A DNA stretch of 64,000 nt from Xanthomonas arboricola pv. guizotiae. Its GTDB lineage: Bacteria > Pseudomonadota > Gammaproteobacteria > Xanthomonadales > Xanthomonadaceae. Below the pieces are notes generated by a model. That model searched no databases and was not told the origin of the DNA. It was given only the letters and a program-made list of their open reading frames with translations. Positions 8,117 to 17,939 of the stretch are shown one piece after another. Position 1 is the first letter of the stretch. Each line of letters opens with the position of its first letter. Location of the stretch: positions 86,554 through 150,553 of the forward strand of contig NZ_MDSK01000009.1 in NCBI RefSeq assembly GCF_002940205.1, given 5' to 3'. The position numbers and the translations under genes are program-made.

Positions 8117-10063
8117 ATGAGGATGAACGACTTGACCAAGAATCTGCTGCTGTGGGTGGTCGTCGCGGTTGTGCTGATGGTCGTCTTCCAGAGCTTCTCG
8201 CCGCGGATGGCGGGCGGTGTCGGCCCCGACTCGATCACTTACACCCAGTTCCTGAAGGAAGTGGACTCGGGCCGCGTGAAATCGGTGGATTACACCGACG
8301 AAACCAACCTGGCGGTCAATGCGATCCGCTTCAAGCGCACCGACGGCAGCGAAGCCACCGTCTACGGTCCGCGCGACGACAAGCTGGTCGACGTGCTGTA
8401 TAGCAAGAACATCGAAATGACCCGCCAGAAGCCCTCCACCGGGCCTGGTTTCTGGTCGTTGGTGCTCAATTTCCTGCCGGTCATCCTGATCATCGGCTTC
8501 TGGCTGTTCATCATGCGCCAGATGCAGGGCGGTGGCGGCGGTGCCAAGGGTGCGATGAGCTTCGGCAAGTCGCGCGCCAAGCTGCAGGGCGAGGACCAGG
8601 TCAAGATCACCTTTGCCGATGTTGCCGGCTGCGACGAGGCCAAGGAAGAAGTCGGCGAGCTGGTCGATTTCCTGCGCGACCCGACCAAGTTCACCAAGCT
8701 GGGTGGCAAGATCCCGCGCGGCGTGCTGATGGTCGGCCCGCCGGGTACCGGCAAGACGCTGCTGGCCAAGGCGATCGCCGGCGAGGCGAAGGTACCGTTC
8801 TTCAGCATTTCCGGCTCGGACTTCGTGGAAATGTTCGTGGGCGTCGGTGCCAGTCGCGTGCGCGACATGTTCGAGCAGGCCAAGAAGCATGCGCCGTGCA
8901 TCATCTTCATCGACGAAATCGATGCGGTGGGCCGTCATCGCGGCGCCGGTCTGGGCGGCGGGCATGACGAGCGCGAGCAGACCCTGAACCAGTTGCTGGT
9001 CGAGATGGACGGTTTCGAAGGCGGCGAAGGCGTGATCGTGATCGCGGCGACCAACCGTCCCGACGTGCTGGATCCGGCGCTGCTGCGTCCGGGCCGTTTC
9101 GACCGCCAGGTCGTGGTCGGCCTGCCGGACGTCAAGGGGCGCGAGCAGATCCTGCGTGTGCACATGCGCAAGTTGCCGCTGGCCGACGACGTGGTGCCGA
9201 TGGTCATCGCACGCGGTACGCCGGGCTTCTCCGGTGCCGACCTGGCCAACCTGTGCAACGAGGCGGCGTTGTTTGCCGCACGCGGCAGCGAGAAGGAAGT
9301 CCGCATGGACCACTTCGATCGTGCCCGCGACAAGATCCTGATGGGTGCCGAGCGCCGCTCGATGGCCATGAGCGAGGACGAGAAGACGCTCACCGCGTAC
9401 CACGAGGCGGGCCACGCCATCGTCGGCCGTCTGGTGCCCGAGCATGACCCGGTCTACAAGGTCACCATCATTCCGCGTGGTCGTGCGCTGGGCGTGACCA
9501 TGTACCTGCCGGAAGGCGACCGCTACTCGATGAACCGCGTGGCGATCGAATCGCAGCTGTGCTCGCTGTACGGCGGCCGCGTTGCCGAGGAACTGATCTT
9601 CGGCGGCGACAAGGTCACCACCGGCGCGTCCAACGACATCGAGCGTGCGACCAAGATGGCACGCAACATGGTCACCAAGTGGGGCTTGTCGGACGAACTC
9701 GGCCCGGTGGCCTACGGCGAGGAAGAGGACGAGGTGTTCCTGGGGCGTTCGGTCACCCAGCACAAGAACGTCTCCGACGAGACCGCACGCAAGATCGACG
9801 AAGTGGTGCGCTCGATCCTGGACAAGGCCTACAGCAAGACCAAGACCGTCCTCACCGAGAATCTGGACAAGCTGCATGCGATGTCGCAGTTGCTGTTGCA
9901 GTACGAGACCATCGACGTGCCGCAGATCGACGCCATCATGGAAGGCCGCGAGCCGCCGCCGCCGGCGGGTTGGGGCAAGTCCGACAAGGACGGTGGCAAC
10001 AACAACGACAAGGGCAGCCCGCGTCCGTTGCCGCCGATTGCCGGGCCGGCCGAGCAGCTGTAA
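8117..10063 (+). CDS. ftsH: ATP-dependent zinc metalloprotease FtsH
   Basis: This is the membrane-anchored AAA+ protease that degrades misfolded membrane proteins and regulators. Two transmembrane segments (about residues 9-25 and 112-132) flank a periplasmic loop. Walker A GPPGTGKT is at 207-214, Walker B IIFIDE ends at 267, the second-region-of-homology stretch [20 protein letters not shown] is at 311-330, and the zinc motif HEAGH is at 429-433. The C-terminus is flexible, rich in Pro, Lys, Asp and Asn. Translation may start at Met1 or Met3. A strong hairpin follows the stop. Confidence 0.98.
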   Translation: MRMNDLTKNLLLWVVVAVVLMVVFQSFSPRMAGGVGPDSITYTQFLKEVDSGRVKSVDYTDETNLAVNAIRFKRTDGSEATVYGPRDDKLVDVLYSKNIEMTRQKPSTGPGFWSLVLNFLPVILIIGFWLFIMRQMQGGGGGAKGAMSFGKSRAKLQGEDQVKITFADVAGCDEAKEEVGELVDFLRDPTKFTKLGGKIPRGVLMVGPPGTGKTLLAKAIAGEAKVPFFSISGSDFVEMFVGVGASRVRDMFEQAKKHAPCIIFIDEIDAVGRHRGAGLGGGHDEREQTLNQLLVEMDGFEGGEGVIVIAATNRPDVLDPALLRPGRFDRQVVVGLPDVKGREQILRVHMRKLPLADDVVPMVIARGTPGFSGADLANLCNEAALFAARGSEKEVRMDHFDRARDKILMGAERRSMAMSEDEKTLTAYHEAGHAIVGRLVPEHDPVYKVTIIPRGRALGVTMYLPEGDRYSMNRVAIESQLCSLYGGRVAEELIFGGDKVTTGASNDIERATKMARNMVTKWGLSDELGPVAYGEEEDEVFLGRSVTQHKNVSDETARKIDEVVRSILDKAYSKTKTVLTENLDKLHAMSQLLLQYETIDVPQIDAIMEGREPPPPAGWGKSDKDGGNNNDKGSPRPLPPIAGPAEQL

Positions 10064-10092
10064 CCAACGCATCGGCCAGCTGCAGCAGCATT

Positions 10093-10126
10093 CATCAAGG
10101 CCGGGAAGCGATTCCCGGCCTTGATG
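10093..10126 (+). terminator. Terminator-like hairpin after ftsH
   Basis: A 15-base-pair perfect stem (CATCAAGGCCGGGAA / TTCCCGGCCTTGATG) with a GCGA tetraloop lies 30 bases after the ftsH stop. It is followed by CGTTGTAG rather than a clean T-run, so termination strength is uncertain. Confidence 0.6.
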
Positions 10127-10181
10127 CGTTGTAGCGCCGCCCCGGCGGCGCTGATCGCAACCATCCAAGGAGACACCACCG

Positions 10182-11084
10182 ATGTTCGACACCGCCCTCA
10201 AGCTGGATTGCGCCGGGCGCGCGCTGCGACTGGATGCGCCGCAGGTGATGGGGATCGTCAATGTCACGCCGGATTCGTTTTCCGACGGCGGCCAGCACGC
10301 CAGCTGCGACGCCGCCATCGCGCATGGTTTGCGGTTGGTCGAGCAGGGTGCCGCGGTACTGGATATCGGTGGCGAATCCACCCGTCCCGGTGCCACGCCG
10401 GTATCGCTGGAGGAAGAGCTGCAGCGCGTGGTCCCGGTGATCCAGGCATTGGCGCAGCAGACCAATGTGCCGATCAGTGTGGATACCTACAAGCCGGAGG
10501 TGATGCGCGCGGCGGTCGCAGCCGGCGCGGGCATGATCAACGACGTGCATGCGCTGCGCTCGCCGGGTGCGCTGGATGCGGCAGCCGAATTGCGGGTGCC
10601 GGTGGTATTGATGCATGCACGCAGCGCGCCGCATGCGATGCAGGACGCGTCTCACTATGACGACGTGGTGGCCGAGGTGCATCGCTTCCTGGCCGAGCGC
10701 ATCTTCGCGGCCGAAATGGCCGGGATCGACAAGCGCCGCCTGATCCTCGACCCGGGGTTCGGCTTCGACAAGACCACCACGCACAATCTGACCGTGCTGG
10801 CGCAGTTGCAGCGCCTGCAGGAGTTCGGCCTGCCGGTGCTGGCGGGGCTGTCGCGCAAGCGCAGCATCGGTGAGTTGACCGGGCGCCAGGTCGCCGCAGA
10901 GCGCGTATACGGCTCGGTCGCTGCGCATCTGATCGCCGCCCAGCACGGCGCGGCGGTGCTACGTGTGCACGATGTGGCCGCCACCGTGGATGCCCTGAAG
11001 GTATGGAGCGCGATGGCGGCGATTCCGCTGCCGCGGGTGAGCGCGCCGGCGGCATCGGGCATTCGCTGGCCGGACGAGGACTGA
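10182..11084 (+). CDS. folP: Dihydropteroate synthase
   Basis: FolP condenses p-aminobenzoate with hydroxymethyl-dihydropterin pyrophosphate in folate synthesis and is the sulfonamide target. Family signatures are [15 protein letters not shown] near residue 23 and [11 protein letters not shown] near residue 61. [11 protein letters not shown], the DPGFGFDKT pterin-site segment and the [11 protein letters not shown] loop follow. The length is 300 residues. A good ribosome-binding site (AAGGAG) precedes the ATG. Its TGA overlaps the miaA ATG by one base. Confidence 0.97.
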   Translation: MFDTALKLDCAGRALRLDAPQVMGIVNVTPDSFSDGGQHASCDAAIAHGLRLVEQGAAVLDIGGESTRPGATPVSLEEELQRVVPVIQALAQQTNVPISVDTYKPEVMRAAVAAGAGMINDVHALRSPGALDAAAELRVPVVLMHARSAPHAMQDASHYDDVVAEVHRFLAERIFAAEMAGIDKRRLILDPGFGFDKTTTHNLTVLAQLQRLQEFGLPVLAGLSRKRSIGELTGRQVAAERVYGSVAAHLIAAQHGAAVLRVHDVAATVDALKVWSAMAAIPLPRVSAPAASGIRWPDED

Positions 11085-12067
11085 TGCCGGCCGACCGCCG
11101 CCCGCTGGCGATCGCGCTGATGGGGCCAACCGCCAGCGGCAAGACCGCGCTGGCACTGGATGCCGCGCAGCGCTGGAATGGCGAGATCGTCAGCGTCGAT
11201 TCGGCGCTGGTGTACCGCGGCCTGGACATCGGCGCGGCCAAGCCGGATGCGGCGATGCGCGCGGCAGTGCCGCATCACTTGATCGATCTGCGCGAGCCCT
11301 GGCAGATCTATTCGGCGGCGGAATTCGCCAGCGATGCGCGGCAGGCGATCGAGCAGATCGTGGCGCGCGGCAAGCTGCCGATTCTGGCCGGCGGCACCGG
11401 GCTGTACTTCCGCGCCTTGCTGGAAGGGCTGTCGCAGTTGCCCGAGGCCGATCCGGCGGTGCGCGCGGCAATCGCAGCCGAAGCCGGGGAACTTGGCTGG
11501 GCGCGGATGCACGCACAACTGGCGGAGGTCGACCCGGTCGCGGCGGCGCGGATCCATACCACCGATCCGCAGCGGATCCAGCGCGCGCTGGAGGTCTATC
11601 GCATCAGCGGCAGGCCGATCAGCGACTGGCAGGCGCTGCCACCGGGGCTGCGTTTGCCGGTGCGGGTGCTGAAGATCGTGCTGGCGCCGCGCGAGCGCGC
11701 GGTGCTGCATGCACGCATCGAGCAACGCCTGGACACGATGCTGGCACAGGACTTCCTGGCCGAGGTGGAACGTCTGCGGGCACTGCCGCAACTGCGTGCG
11801 GTCGCCGCGCCGCTGGATCTGCCCGCAGTGCGCTCGGTGGGGTATCGCCAGGCCTGGGAGTACCTGGATGGGGCCGGTCGCCTGGCCGACTTTCGCGACA
11901 AGGCGGTGCAGGCCACCCGTCAACTGGCCAAGCGGCAGCTCACCTGGCTGCGTGGCGAGCTCGACGCACGCTGGTTCGACCCGGAGCATGACCGCCAACG
12001 ATTGGAACGCGCACTTGTCGGCTTCCTCGGTCAACGTCCCGCTGTACGGCAGGCTTCAGGCGTGTAA
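11084..12067 (+). CDS. miaA: tRNA dimethylallyltransferase MiaA
   Basis: MiaA attaches a dimethylallyl group to N6 of A37 in tRNAs that read UNN codons. The P-loop [12 protein letters not shown] lies near residue 14, followed by [19 protein letters not shown], the [13 protein letters not shown] motif and the late [12 protein letters not shown] segment. Starting at the ATG that overlaps the folP stop gives 327 residues, close to the family norm. Its place upstream of hfq and hflX is the conserved gammaproteobacterial order. Confidence 0.97.
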   Translation: MPADRRPLAIALMGPTASGKTALALDAAQRWNGEIVSVDSALVYRGLDIGAAKPDAAMRAAVPHHLIDLREPWQIYSAAEFASDARQAIEQIVARGKLPILAGGTGLYFRALLEGLSQLPEADPAVRAAIAAEAGELGWARMHAQLAEVDPVAAARIHTTDPQRIQRALEVYRISGRPISDWQALPPGLRLPVRVLKIVLAPRERAVLHARIEQRLDTMLAQDFLAEVERLRALPQLRAVAAPLDLPAVRSVGYRQAWEYLDGAGRLADFRDKAVQATRQLAKRQLTWLRGELDARWFDPEHDRQRLERALVGFLGQRPAVRQASGV

Positions 12068-12144
12068 CATCCCGTTTCCGGGGCCGGCTGGGGATGGCAG
12101 GTGTCGACCGGGACTATAAGAACAATAATGAAGAGGAGTTTTCG

Positions 12145-12423
12145 ATGGCTAAGGGGCAATCTTTGCAGGATCCATTCCTCAACGCGCTGCGGCGCGAGCG
12201 GGTGCCGGTCTCTGTGTATCTGGTCAACGGCATCAAGCTGCAGGGCACGATCGAGTCGTTCGATCAGTTCGTGGTCCTGCTGCGCAATACCGTGAGTCAG
12301 ATGGTCTACAAGCACGCCATCTCCACGGTGGTGCCGGCGCGCAATGTGCGCGTGGGACCGGGTGGTGGGTATGTGCAATCCAATGAAGGCAACCAGGCGG
12401 AAGATGACGACGTCGAGCGGTAA
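12145..12423 (+). CDS. hfq: RNA chaperone Hfq
   Basis: Hfq is the hexameric Sm-like protein that pairs small RNAs with mRNAs. The 92-residue product has the N-terminal [26 protein letters not shown] (with the proximal-face Gln8) and Sm2 motif [13 protein letters not shown] short acidic, Gly-rich tail follows. ATG 12145 has a strong Shine-Dalgarno (AAGAGGAG) 7 bases upstream; an earlier in-frame ATG at 12094 has none. hflX starts 11 bases after the stop. Confidence 0.98.
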   Translation: MAKGQSLQDPFLNALRRERVPVSVYLVNGIKLQGTIESFDQFVVLLRNTVSQMVYKHAISTVVPARNVRVGPGGGYVQSNEGNQAEDDDVER

Positions 12424-12434
12424 TGGAGTAGTGC

Positions 12435-13754
12435 GTGTTTGATCGCTCACGCAAGGGTGAACACGCGTTGTTGATTCAGACCCATTCCGGTGGGCCTGCC
12501 GAAGAGGATGTGCTGGAGGAGTTCGCCGACCTTGCCAAGTCGGCGGGCGCCACCGTGGCGGCCACGCTCACCGCGCGCATCGACAAACCGAACCCGTCGA
12601 CCTTGATCGGCAGCGGCAAGCTGGAAGAGATCAAGGCCGCGGCCGAGGCCACCGGCGCGGATCTGGTGTTGGTCAACCACACCTTGTCGCCAGGCCAGGA
12701 GCGCAATCTGGAGCGCTATCTGGAGCGGCGCGTGATCGACCGCACTGGCTTGATCCTGGACATCTTCGCGCAGCGGGCACGCAGCCACGAGGGCAAGTTG
12801 CAGGTGGAGCTGGCGCAGTTGCGGCATATGGCCACCCGGCTGGTACGCGGCTGGACCCACCTGGAGCGTCAGCGCGGTGGTTCGATCGGCCTGCGCGGCC
12901 CTGGCGAAACCCAGCTGGAAACCGACCGCCGTCTGCTGCAGAAGCGTGTGGAGCAGTTGCAGCAGCGGCTGGAAAAGGTCGAGGTGCAGCGTACCCAGAT
13001 GCGGCGTGCGCGCATGCGCAGCGAACTGCCGCGGATTGCATTGGTCGGTTACACCAATGCCGGCAAATCCACGCTGTTCAACGCCTTGACCGGTGCGGAG
13101 GCCTACGTGGCCGACCAGTTGTTCGCCACGCTCGATCCCACCGTGCGCCGCATTGCGCTGCCCGGTGGCAGTGCGATCCTGGCCGATACGGTCGGCTTCG
13201 TACGCGACCTGCCGCACCAACTGGTCGCCGCATTCCGTTCGACCTTGTCCGAGGCGCGCGACGCCGATCTGCTGTTGCATATCGTCGATGCGGCCGACCC
13301 GCTGCGCGAGGAACGCATCCAGCAGGTCGATGAGGTGTTGCATGCGGTGGGTGCGGGTGATTTGCCGCAGCTGCTGGTGTTCAACAAGATCGACAAGATC
13401 GAAGGCGCGCAGGTGCGTCACGATGCGCAGGACGGCATTCCCGACCCGGCGCGGCGCGAACGCGTGTGGGTCTCCGCGCGCGACGGACGCGGGCTGCAGG
13501 AATTGCAGCATGCGCTCGGGCAGCGACTGGACCTGCGCCATGTGACCGGGCAACTGCGGTTGCCGCCGTCGGCCGGCCGTCTGCGCTCGAAGTTGCATCA
13601 ACTGGAAGTGGTGCGCGGCGAGCAGTCCGACGAGGACGGCTGGTTGCTGGAGGTCGACCTGCCGATGGTCGAGGCCGAGCGCCTGGCTGCCGGCGACGAC
13701 GGTGCGCCATTGCGCGCGATGCTGCCCGATCGTCGCGAAGACTGGGAGTCGTGA
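12435..13754 (+). CDS. hflX: Ribosome-associated GTPase HflX
   Basis: HflX splits stalled or heat-damaged 70S ribosomes. The 439-residue protein starts at GTG. An N-terminal HflX domain (ADLVLVNHTLSPGQERNLE, then RAHSHEGKLQVELAQL-like helix) leads to the glycine-rich loop GGSIGLRGPGETQLETDRR. The G domain has G1 GYTNAGKST, the DTVGFVRDLPHQL switch and NKID. It follows hfq as in E. coli and is probably cotranscribed with it. Confidence 0.96.
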   Translation: MFDRSRKGEHALLIQTHSGGPAEEDVLEEFADLAKSAGATVAATLTARIDKPNPSTLIGSGKLEEIKAAAEATGADLVLVNHTLSPGQERNLERYLERRVIDRTGLILDIFAQRARSHEGKLQVELAQLRHMATRLVRGWTHLERQRGGSIGLRGPGETQLETDRRLLQKRVEQLQQRLEKVEVQRTQMRRARMRSELPRIALVGYTNAGKSTLFNALTGAEAYVADQLFATLDPTVRRIALPGGSAILADTVGFVRDLPHQLVAAFRSTLSEARDADLLLHIVDAADPLREERIQQVDEVLHAVGAGDLPQLLVFNKIDKIEGAQVRHDAQDGIPDPARRERVWVSARDGRGLQELQHALGQRLDLRHVTGQLRLPPSAGRLRSKLHQLEVVRGEQSDEDGWLLEVDLPMVEAERLAAGDDGAPLRAMLPDRREDWES

Positions 13755-14091
13755 GCGGCGCTGCACGGTCGGCTTGGCCCGGCCGTGCGCATCGATGTGG
13801 TCAAGGCCGGCAGATGGGTGCCGGCGGTGTGGCGATCGCGCTGCGCGGCTGTGGCGTTTATTTGTTGGCGCGGGCGCATGCGTGTCCGAAGCAGTCGTGC
13901 AGGCGTGAGATCGTTCGCCAGCCGCCGATATCCTTGCGATCCTGTCGCCCGCGCAGGCGATGCCCGCTGCCATTGGCTGCACACCGCCACTGAGCCCCGG
14001 CCACGTCGGCACTGGCGCGGAATGGGCGCCAGCGCAGACAGGCGCGGCAAATTCGGCTAAAACGTCGGTTGCTTCTTCATTCGCCGTGCCC
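13755..14091. other. 337-base gap between hflX and pncC, no supported gene
   Basis: A GC-rich hairpin (13763-13788, GCACGGTCGG / CCGGCCGTGC, one G-U pair) starts 8 bases after the hflX stop but lacks a T-run. The rest shows no coding signal I can support, no tRNA and no clear promoter box. The pncC promoter probably lies near its right end. Confidence 0.6.
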
Positions 14092-14586
14092 ATGTCCATC
14101 TCCGCCGATTCCGAACTGCAGCAGCTGGCCGAACGCCTCGGTCAGCAGTTGCTTGCCGCGCGCGAGCGCCTGGTCACTGCCGAGAGCTGCACCGGTGGCT
14201 GGATCGCCAAGGCGGTCACCGATGTGGCAGGGTCCTCGCACTGGTTCGACTGCGGCATGGCCGCCTACAGCTACGAGGCCAAGCAGGCCTTGCTGGGCGT
14301 GCGGCCGCAGACGCTGGAAGTGCACGGTGCGGTCAGCCGCGAAACGGTGATCGAAATGGTGTCGGGCGCGCTGGTCAATTCCGGTGCGAGCATCGCGGTG
14401 GCGGTGACCGGCATCGCCGGGCCGGGTGGCGGCAGCGAGGACAAGCCGGTCGGCACGGTATGGATCGGCTGGAAGCGGCGCGGCGGCTATGCCACTGCGC
14501 AGTTGTTCCAGTTCGCTGGCGATCGCGATGCAGTGCGGCGTCAGACCGTGGTTGCCGCGCTGCAGGGCTTGAGCGCGCTGCTTTAG
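14092..14586 (+). CDS. pncC: Nicotinamide-nucleotide amidase (CinA C-terminal domain)
   Basis: PncC deamidates nicotinamide mononucleotide, part of pyridine nucleotide recycling. The 164-residue protein is only the CinA C-terminal domain. It carries RLVTAESCTGGWIAKAVTDV with the conserved Ser-Cys-Thr-Gly-Gly, then SYEAKQALLGV and the VTGIAGPGGGSEDKPVGTVWIGW signature. The N-terminal competence-associated half of full CinA is absent. ATG 14092 matches the usual family start. Confidence 0.94.
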   Translation: MSISADSELQQLAERLGQQLLAARERLVTAESCTGGWIAKAVTDVAGSSHWFDCGMAAYSYEAKQALLGVRPQTLEVHGAVSRETVIEMVSGALVNSGASIAVAVTGIAGPGGGSEDKPVGTVWIGWKRRGGYATAQLFQFAGDRDAVRRQTVVAALQGLSALL

Positions 14587-14838
14587 TCTGCGTACGGAAG
14601 GAAAGCGCACGCCCATGCTGCGCAGCGTGTGGCGCTGGCAGCGGCGATGCTCCTCGACGTCGAGCGTTTACGCAGGCGATGCATGGCTGCAATGCAGCTT
14701 TGGCCGCAGTAGGTTCGCTGCGCGCGCCGTAGCTTCTGCCAGCGGCGTTGTCCAGCCTGGTTCCTTCGCTAAAGTGCGGCGACGCGCGCGTTGCGGCACC
14801 CGCCGCAGTGCGCCGCAGGTTCTTGTCGGGGGACAGGC

Positions 14839-17373
14839 ATGCGCACACAACAGCAACGCAGCACCGGGCTTGCGCTGGCGCTCTTCGCGGCAGCACAGGC
14901 ATCGCCGCTGCATGCGCAAACGGCCACGCAGCAACAGCGCAACGAGCCGGCAACGCTGGCTGCCCTGAAGGTGACTGCGCAAAAGCGCGAGGAATCGCTG
15001 CAGAACGTACCGGTGGTGGTCTCGGTCCTTCCCGAGCAACTGCTGCAGGACAGCGGCGTGCACGACATCAAGGAGCTGCAGGTGCTGGTGCCCGGCTTGA
15101 TCGTGACCAGCAGTCAGAGCGCTGCGCAGACTACCGCACGCATTCGCGGCGTTGGCACGGTGGGCGACAACGCCGGGCTTGAATCCTCGGTCGGTGTGGT
15201 CATCGATGGGGTGGCGCGCGCGCGCAACGGCGTGGGCTTCGCCGATCTCGGAGAACTTGAGCGCATCGAGGTGTTGAAGGGGCCGCAAGGCACCGTGTTC
15301 GGCAAGAACACCTCGGCCGGCGTCATCAACGTGGTGACGCGTCGGCCCAGTTTTACCCGCAGTGCCGATGCCGAGATCACCGTGGGCAACTATGGCGCGC
15401 TCGGGATTGCCGGCGCCTTCAACGATGCGCTGGGCGACACCAGTGCCTTGCGCGTCTATGCGGCCAGGCGACGTCGCGACGGCTTCGAACAGGTGGTCAC
15501 CGGTGCCGGCCCGCGCACCGCCAGCGACGATGGCGACCAGAACCTGCGCACTGCGCGCGTGCAGTGGTTATGGGAACCCGGCACCGACCTGGACATCCAC
15601 CTGGCTGCCGACTACACCCGCCGCGAGGAAAACTGCTGCGTCACCGTCACCACCGAACGTGGACCGACTGCAGCGCTGATCGATGCGCTGGCGCCAGGCG
15701 GGCAGGGCACGATTGCGCGCGCCGACCCGCAAGGCAGGCGCGCCTACAGCAACCGCAGCACCGCGCAGGATATCCAGGACAAGGGCGTGTCGGCGCAGCT
15801 GGATTGGACCACGCCGTGGCTGAGCGAGGCGGTGCTGACCTCGATCACCGCATTGCGTGACTGGAGATCCATCAACGGCCTGGACTTCGACTACAGTGCG
15901 GCCGACATCCTGTACCGCGCGCCGCGCCAGGACGAGATACTGACCCGGTTCAAGACCTTCAGCCAGGAACTGCGCCTGGCCGGATCGGGCGAGCGCCTGG
16001 ACTGGATGGTCGGTGCGTTCTACGCCGACGAAACCCTGCATCGCAACGAGTCCTATCGCTTCGGCAGTGCCTACGAGCCCTATCTGTCCAGCGTGTTGCT
16101 TGCACGGGCCAATCCGGCGCTGGCCGCACGGACGGATGCAACCCGGTTTCTCGCCGACGCCACCGGCTTGCCGGCCGGCACGCTGTTCCGCGGCCAGGGG
16201 AGCCAGGATCGCTTCCGGCAGGATGGCACCAGTGCCGCGCTGTTCACCAACAACACCTGGCATGCCACCGACGCATTGGATGTGGTGGTTGGGCTGCGCT
16301 ACACCTACGAGCGCAAGGCCTTGCAGTCGAGGTTCGAAAATCCCGATGGAAGCCCGGCGTGCGCCAGTTACTTCGCAGCCAACGGTCAGCTCGATCCAGC
16401 TGCGTTGCGGCGTATCGGGGCCGCGCTGGTCGCGCGCGGCGTGCCTGCGGCGGCAGTGCCGACGATCGCACCACAAGTGGTCGGTTTCACCTGTCTGCCC
16501 TGGGCCAACGTCGCCCATGCCGGCCGTCGCACCGAGCAACGCCGCAGCGAGCGCGAATGGTCCGGTACGGCGAAGCTGGCATACCGCTGGAGCGATGCGG
16601 TGATGACCTATGTGTCCGCCGCACGTGGCTACAAGGCCGGCGGTTTCAACCTGGATCGCGTGCAGTCCTCCGATGGTTTGTCCAGCGGCGTGCAAGGCAT
16701 CCTGCCGGTGGACGACACCGCGTTTCCCGGCGAGTTCGTCGACAGTTACGAGCTTGGCGCCAAGACCAGCTGGCTCGGTGGCAACCTGCTGCTCAATGCG
16801 GCGCTGTTCTATCAGGACTTCAGCGACTTTCAGCTCAACAATTTCCTCGGGACCAGCTTCGTGGTGCGCGCCATTCCCAGCGTGGTGTCGCGCGGCATCG
16901 ATGCCGAACTGCTGTGGCAGGGCGCCATGCCCGGACTGATGGTGCAGGGCGGGCTCAGCTACACGGATACCGCGTATGGCGACGATCCGCTGCCGGACGC
17001 CGATCTGGCACGGCTGCCGGGCAGTCGTTTGAGCTTTGCGCCACGCTGGTCGGCCAATCTTTCGGTCAGCTACGAGCACGCGCTCGGTAATCGCATGACC
17101 GGCCGGTTCAATGTCGGCGCAAAGTATGTTTCCGAGTACAACTCCGGCTCCGACCTGGATCCGCAGAAGGCGCAACCGGGTTATACGCTGCTCAATGCAC
17201 GGGTGGGCATCGGCGCCGACGACAAGCGCTGGATGCTGGAAGCGTGGGCAGAAAACCTCGGTAACGAAACCTATCGCCAGATCGTCATCGACGCGCCGCT
17301 ACAGGCGGGTTCGTGGAATGCATTTCTGGGTGCGCCGCGCACGTATGGGGTGACCTTGCGGTTGCGGTATTAG
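14839..17373 (+). CDS. TonB-dependent outer membrane receptor
   Basis: This is an outer-membrane active transporter of 844 residues. A signal peptide ends near LHAQ. A plug domain follows (QKREESLQNVPVVVSVLPEQL, ARIRGVGTVGDN, ERIEVLKGPQGTVFGKNTSAGVINVVTRRP), then a 22-strand barrel ending in LRLRY with terminal aromatic residue. The substrate cannot be read from sequence; siderophore or plant-carbohydrate import are both possible. It stands alone, with no adjacent enzymes or regulator, and is unlike the two receptors at 44.7 and 48.0 kb. ATG 14839 is preferred for its signal peptide. Confidence 0.9.
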   Translation: MRTQQQRSTGLALALFAAAQASPLHAQTATQQQRNEPATLAALKVTAQKREESLQNVPVVVSVLPEQLLQDSGVHDIKELQVLVPGLIVTSSQSAAQTTARIRGVGTVGDNAGLESSVGVVIDGVARARNGVGFADLGELERIEVLKGPQGTVFGKNTSAGVINVVTRRPSFTRSADAEITVGNYGALGIAGAFNDALGDTSALRVYAARRRRDGFEQVVTGAGPRTASDDGDQNLRTARVQWLWEPGTDLDIHLAADYTRREENCCVTVTTERGPTAALIDALAPGGQGTIARADPQGRRAYSNRSTAQDIQDKGVSAQLDWTTPWLSEAVLTSITALRDWRSINGLDFDYSAADILYRAPRQDEILTRFKTFSQELRLAGSGERLDWMVGAFYADETLHRNESYRFGSAYEPYLSSVLLARANPALAARTDATRFLADATGLPAGTLFRGQGSQDRFRQDGTSAALFTNNTWHATDALDVVVGLRYTYERKALQSRFENPDGSPACASYFAANGQLDPAALRRIGAALVARGVPAAAVPTIAPQVVGFTCLPWANVAHAGRRTEQRRSEREWSGTAKLAYRWSDAVMTYVSAARGYKAGGFNLDRVQSSDGLSSGVQGILPVDDTAFPGEFVDSYELGAKTSWLGGNLLLNAALFYQDFSDFQLNNFLGTSFVVRAIPSVVSRGIDAELLWQGAMPGLMVQGGLSYTDTAYGDDPLPDADLARLPGSRLSFAPRWSANLSVSYEHALGNRMTGRFNVGAKYVSEYNSGSDLDPQKAQPGYTLLNARVGIGADDKRWMLEAWAENLGNETYRQIVIDAPLQAGSWNAFLGAPRTYGVTLRLRY

Positions 17374-17939
17374 GTCTCGAAGGCCCGGGCGCGGCCTTGC
17401 CAAGACAGCAGGATGCATGCGCAAGCCCAGCCTCGGCCAAGAGCGGCTACAAAACGACTGTGCCGCCGTCAGGCGGACGCAGCCGGTGCTCGGAATCGGC
17501 ATGTGCCACTTGTACACTCCGGTTCTCGGCGCGCAGTCCGCACCCACCTGACGACCGCTCGCTACGTTTTGTTGGCCGCTCTCAGCCCGCAGGTGGTTAT
17601 GACGCGACAGGCACGTGCAGATCGGCTACAAACGAGGTCTTGTTTTTCAAACCGTGTGCCGATGCTTCCGCTTCTTGCTCATGCCTTCTTTCTGTCCGCA
17701 CCGCGCCGAGCTGCTGACGCTGTCCTGGTGTTGCCGGATGGCCGGCGCGCAGCCGCCCGGCAGCCGATGCCTGCGGCGACCGGCCACCGCGCCGTCCTGT
17801 GCGCGAGCGATCATGTAGCCACAGGCGTTGTGCGTGGTCGTGCATGGTCAACCGGCGCTTGCAAGGAGCGCACACAAGCAGCGATGCACGTTGATGCGAT
17901 ACGGCTCGCTGCCGCAGCGCGATCGCAGGCGGTGTGTTG
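17374..17939. other. 566-base gap with no supported gene
   Basis: The region between the receptor and the UbiB-like gene has open stretches in several frames but none with family features. The decamer CGGCTACAAA recurs at 17444 and 17623, and 17495-17535 carries GTGCCACTTGTACACTCCGGTTCTC, split here as GTGCCACTTGTACACTCC then GGTTCTC, reminiscent of dispersed Xanthomonas intergenic sequence. It may hold decayed sequence plus the promoter of the downstream gene. Confidence 0.5.

Noticed and set aside
8084..10465. Minus-strand open frame of 793 codons opposite ftsH
   Set aside because: It spans ftsH and folP in antisense and shows no family feature.
13763..13788. Hairpin after hflX as a Rho-independent terminator
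   Set aside because: The stem is strong but no T-run follows, so it is noted only within the intergenic entry.
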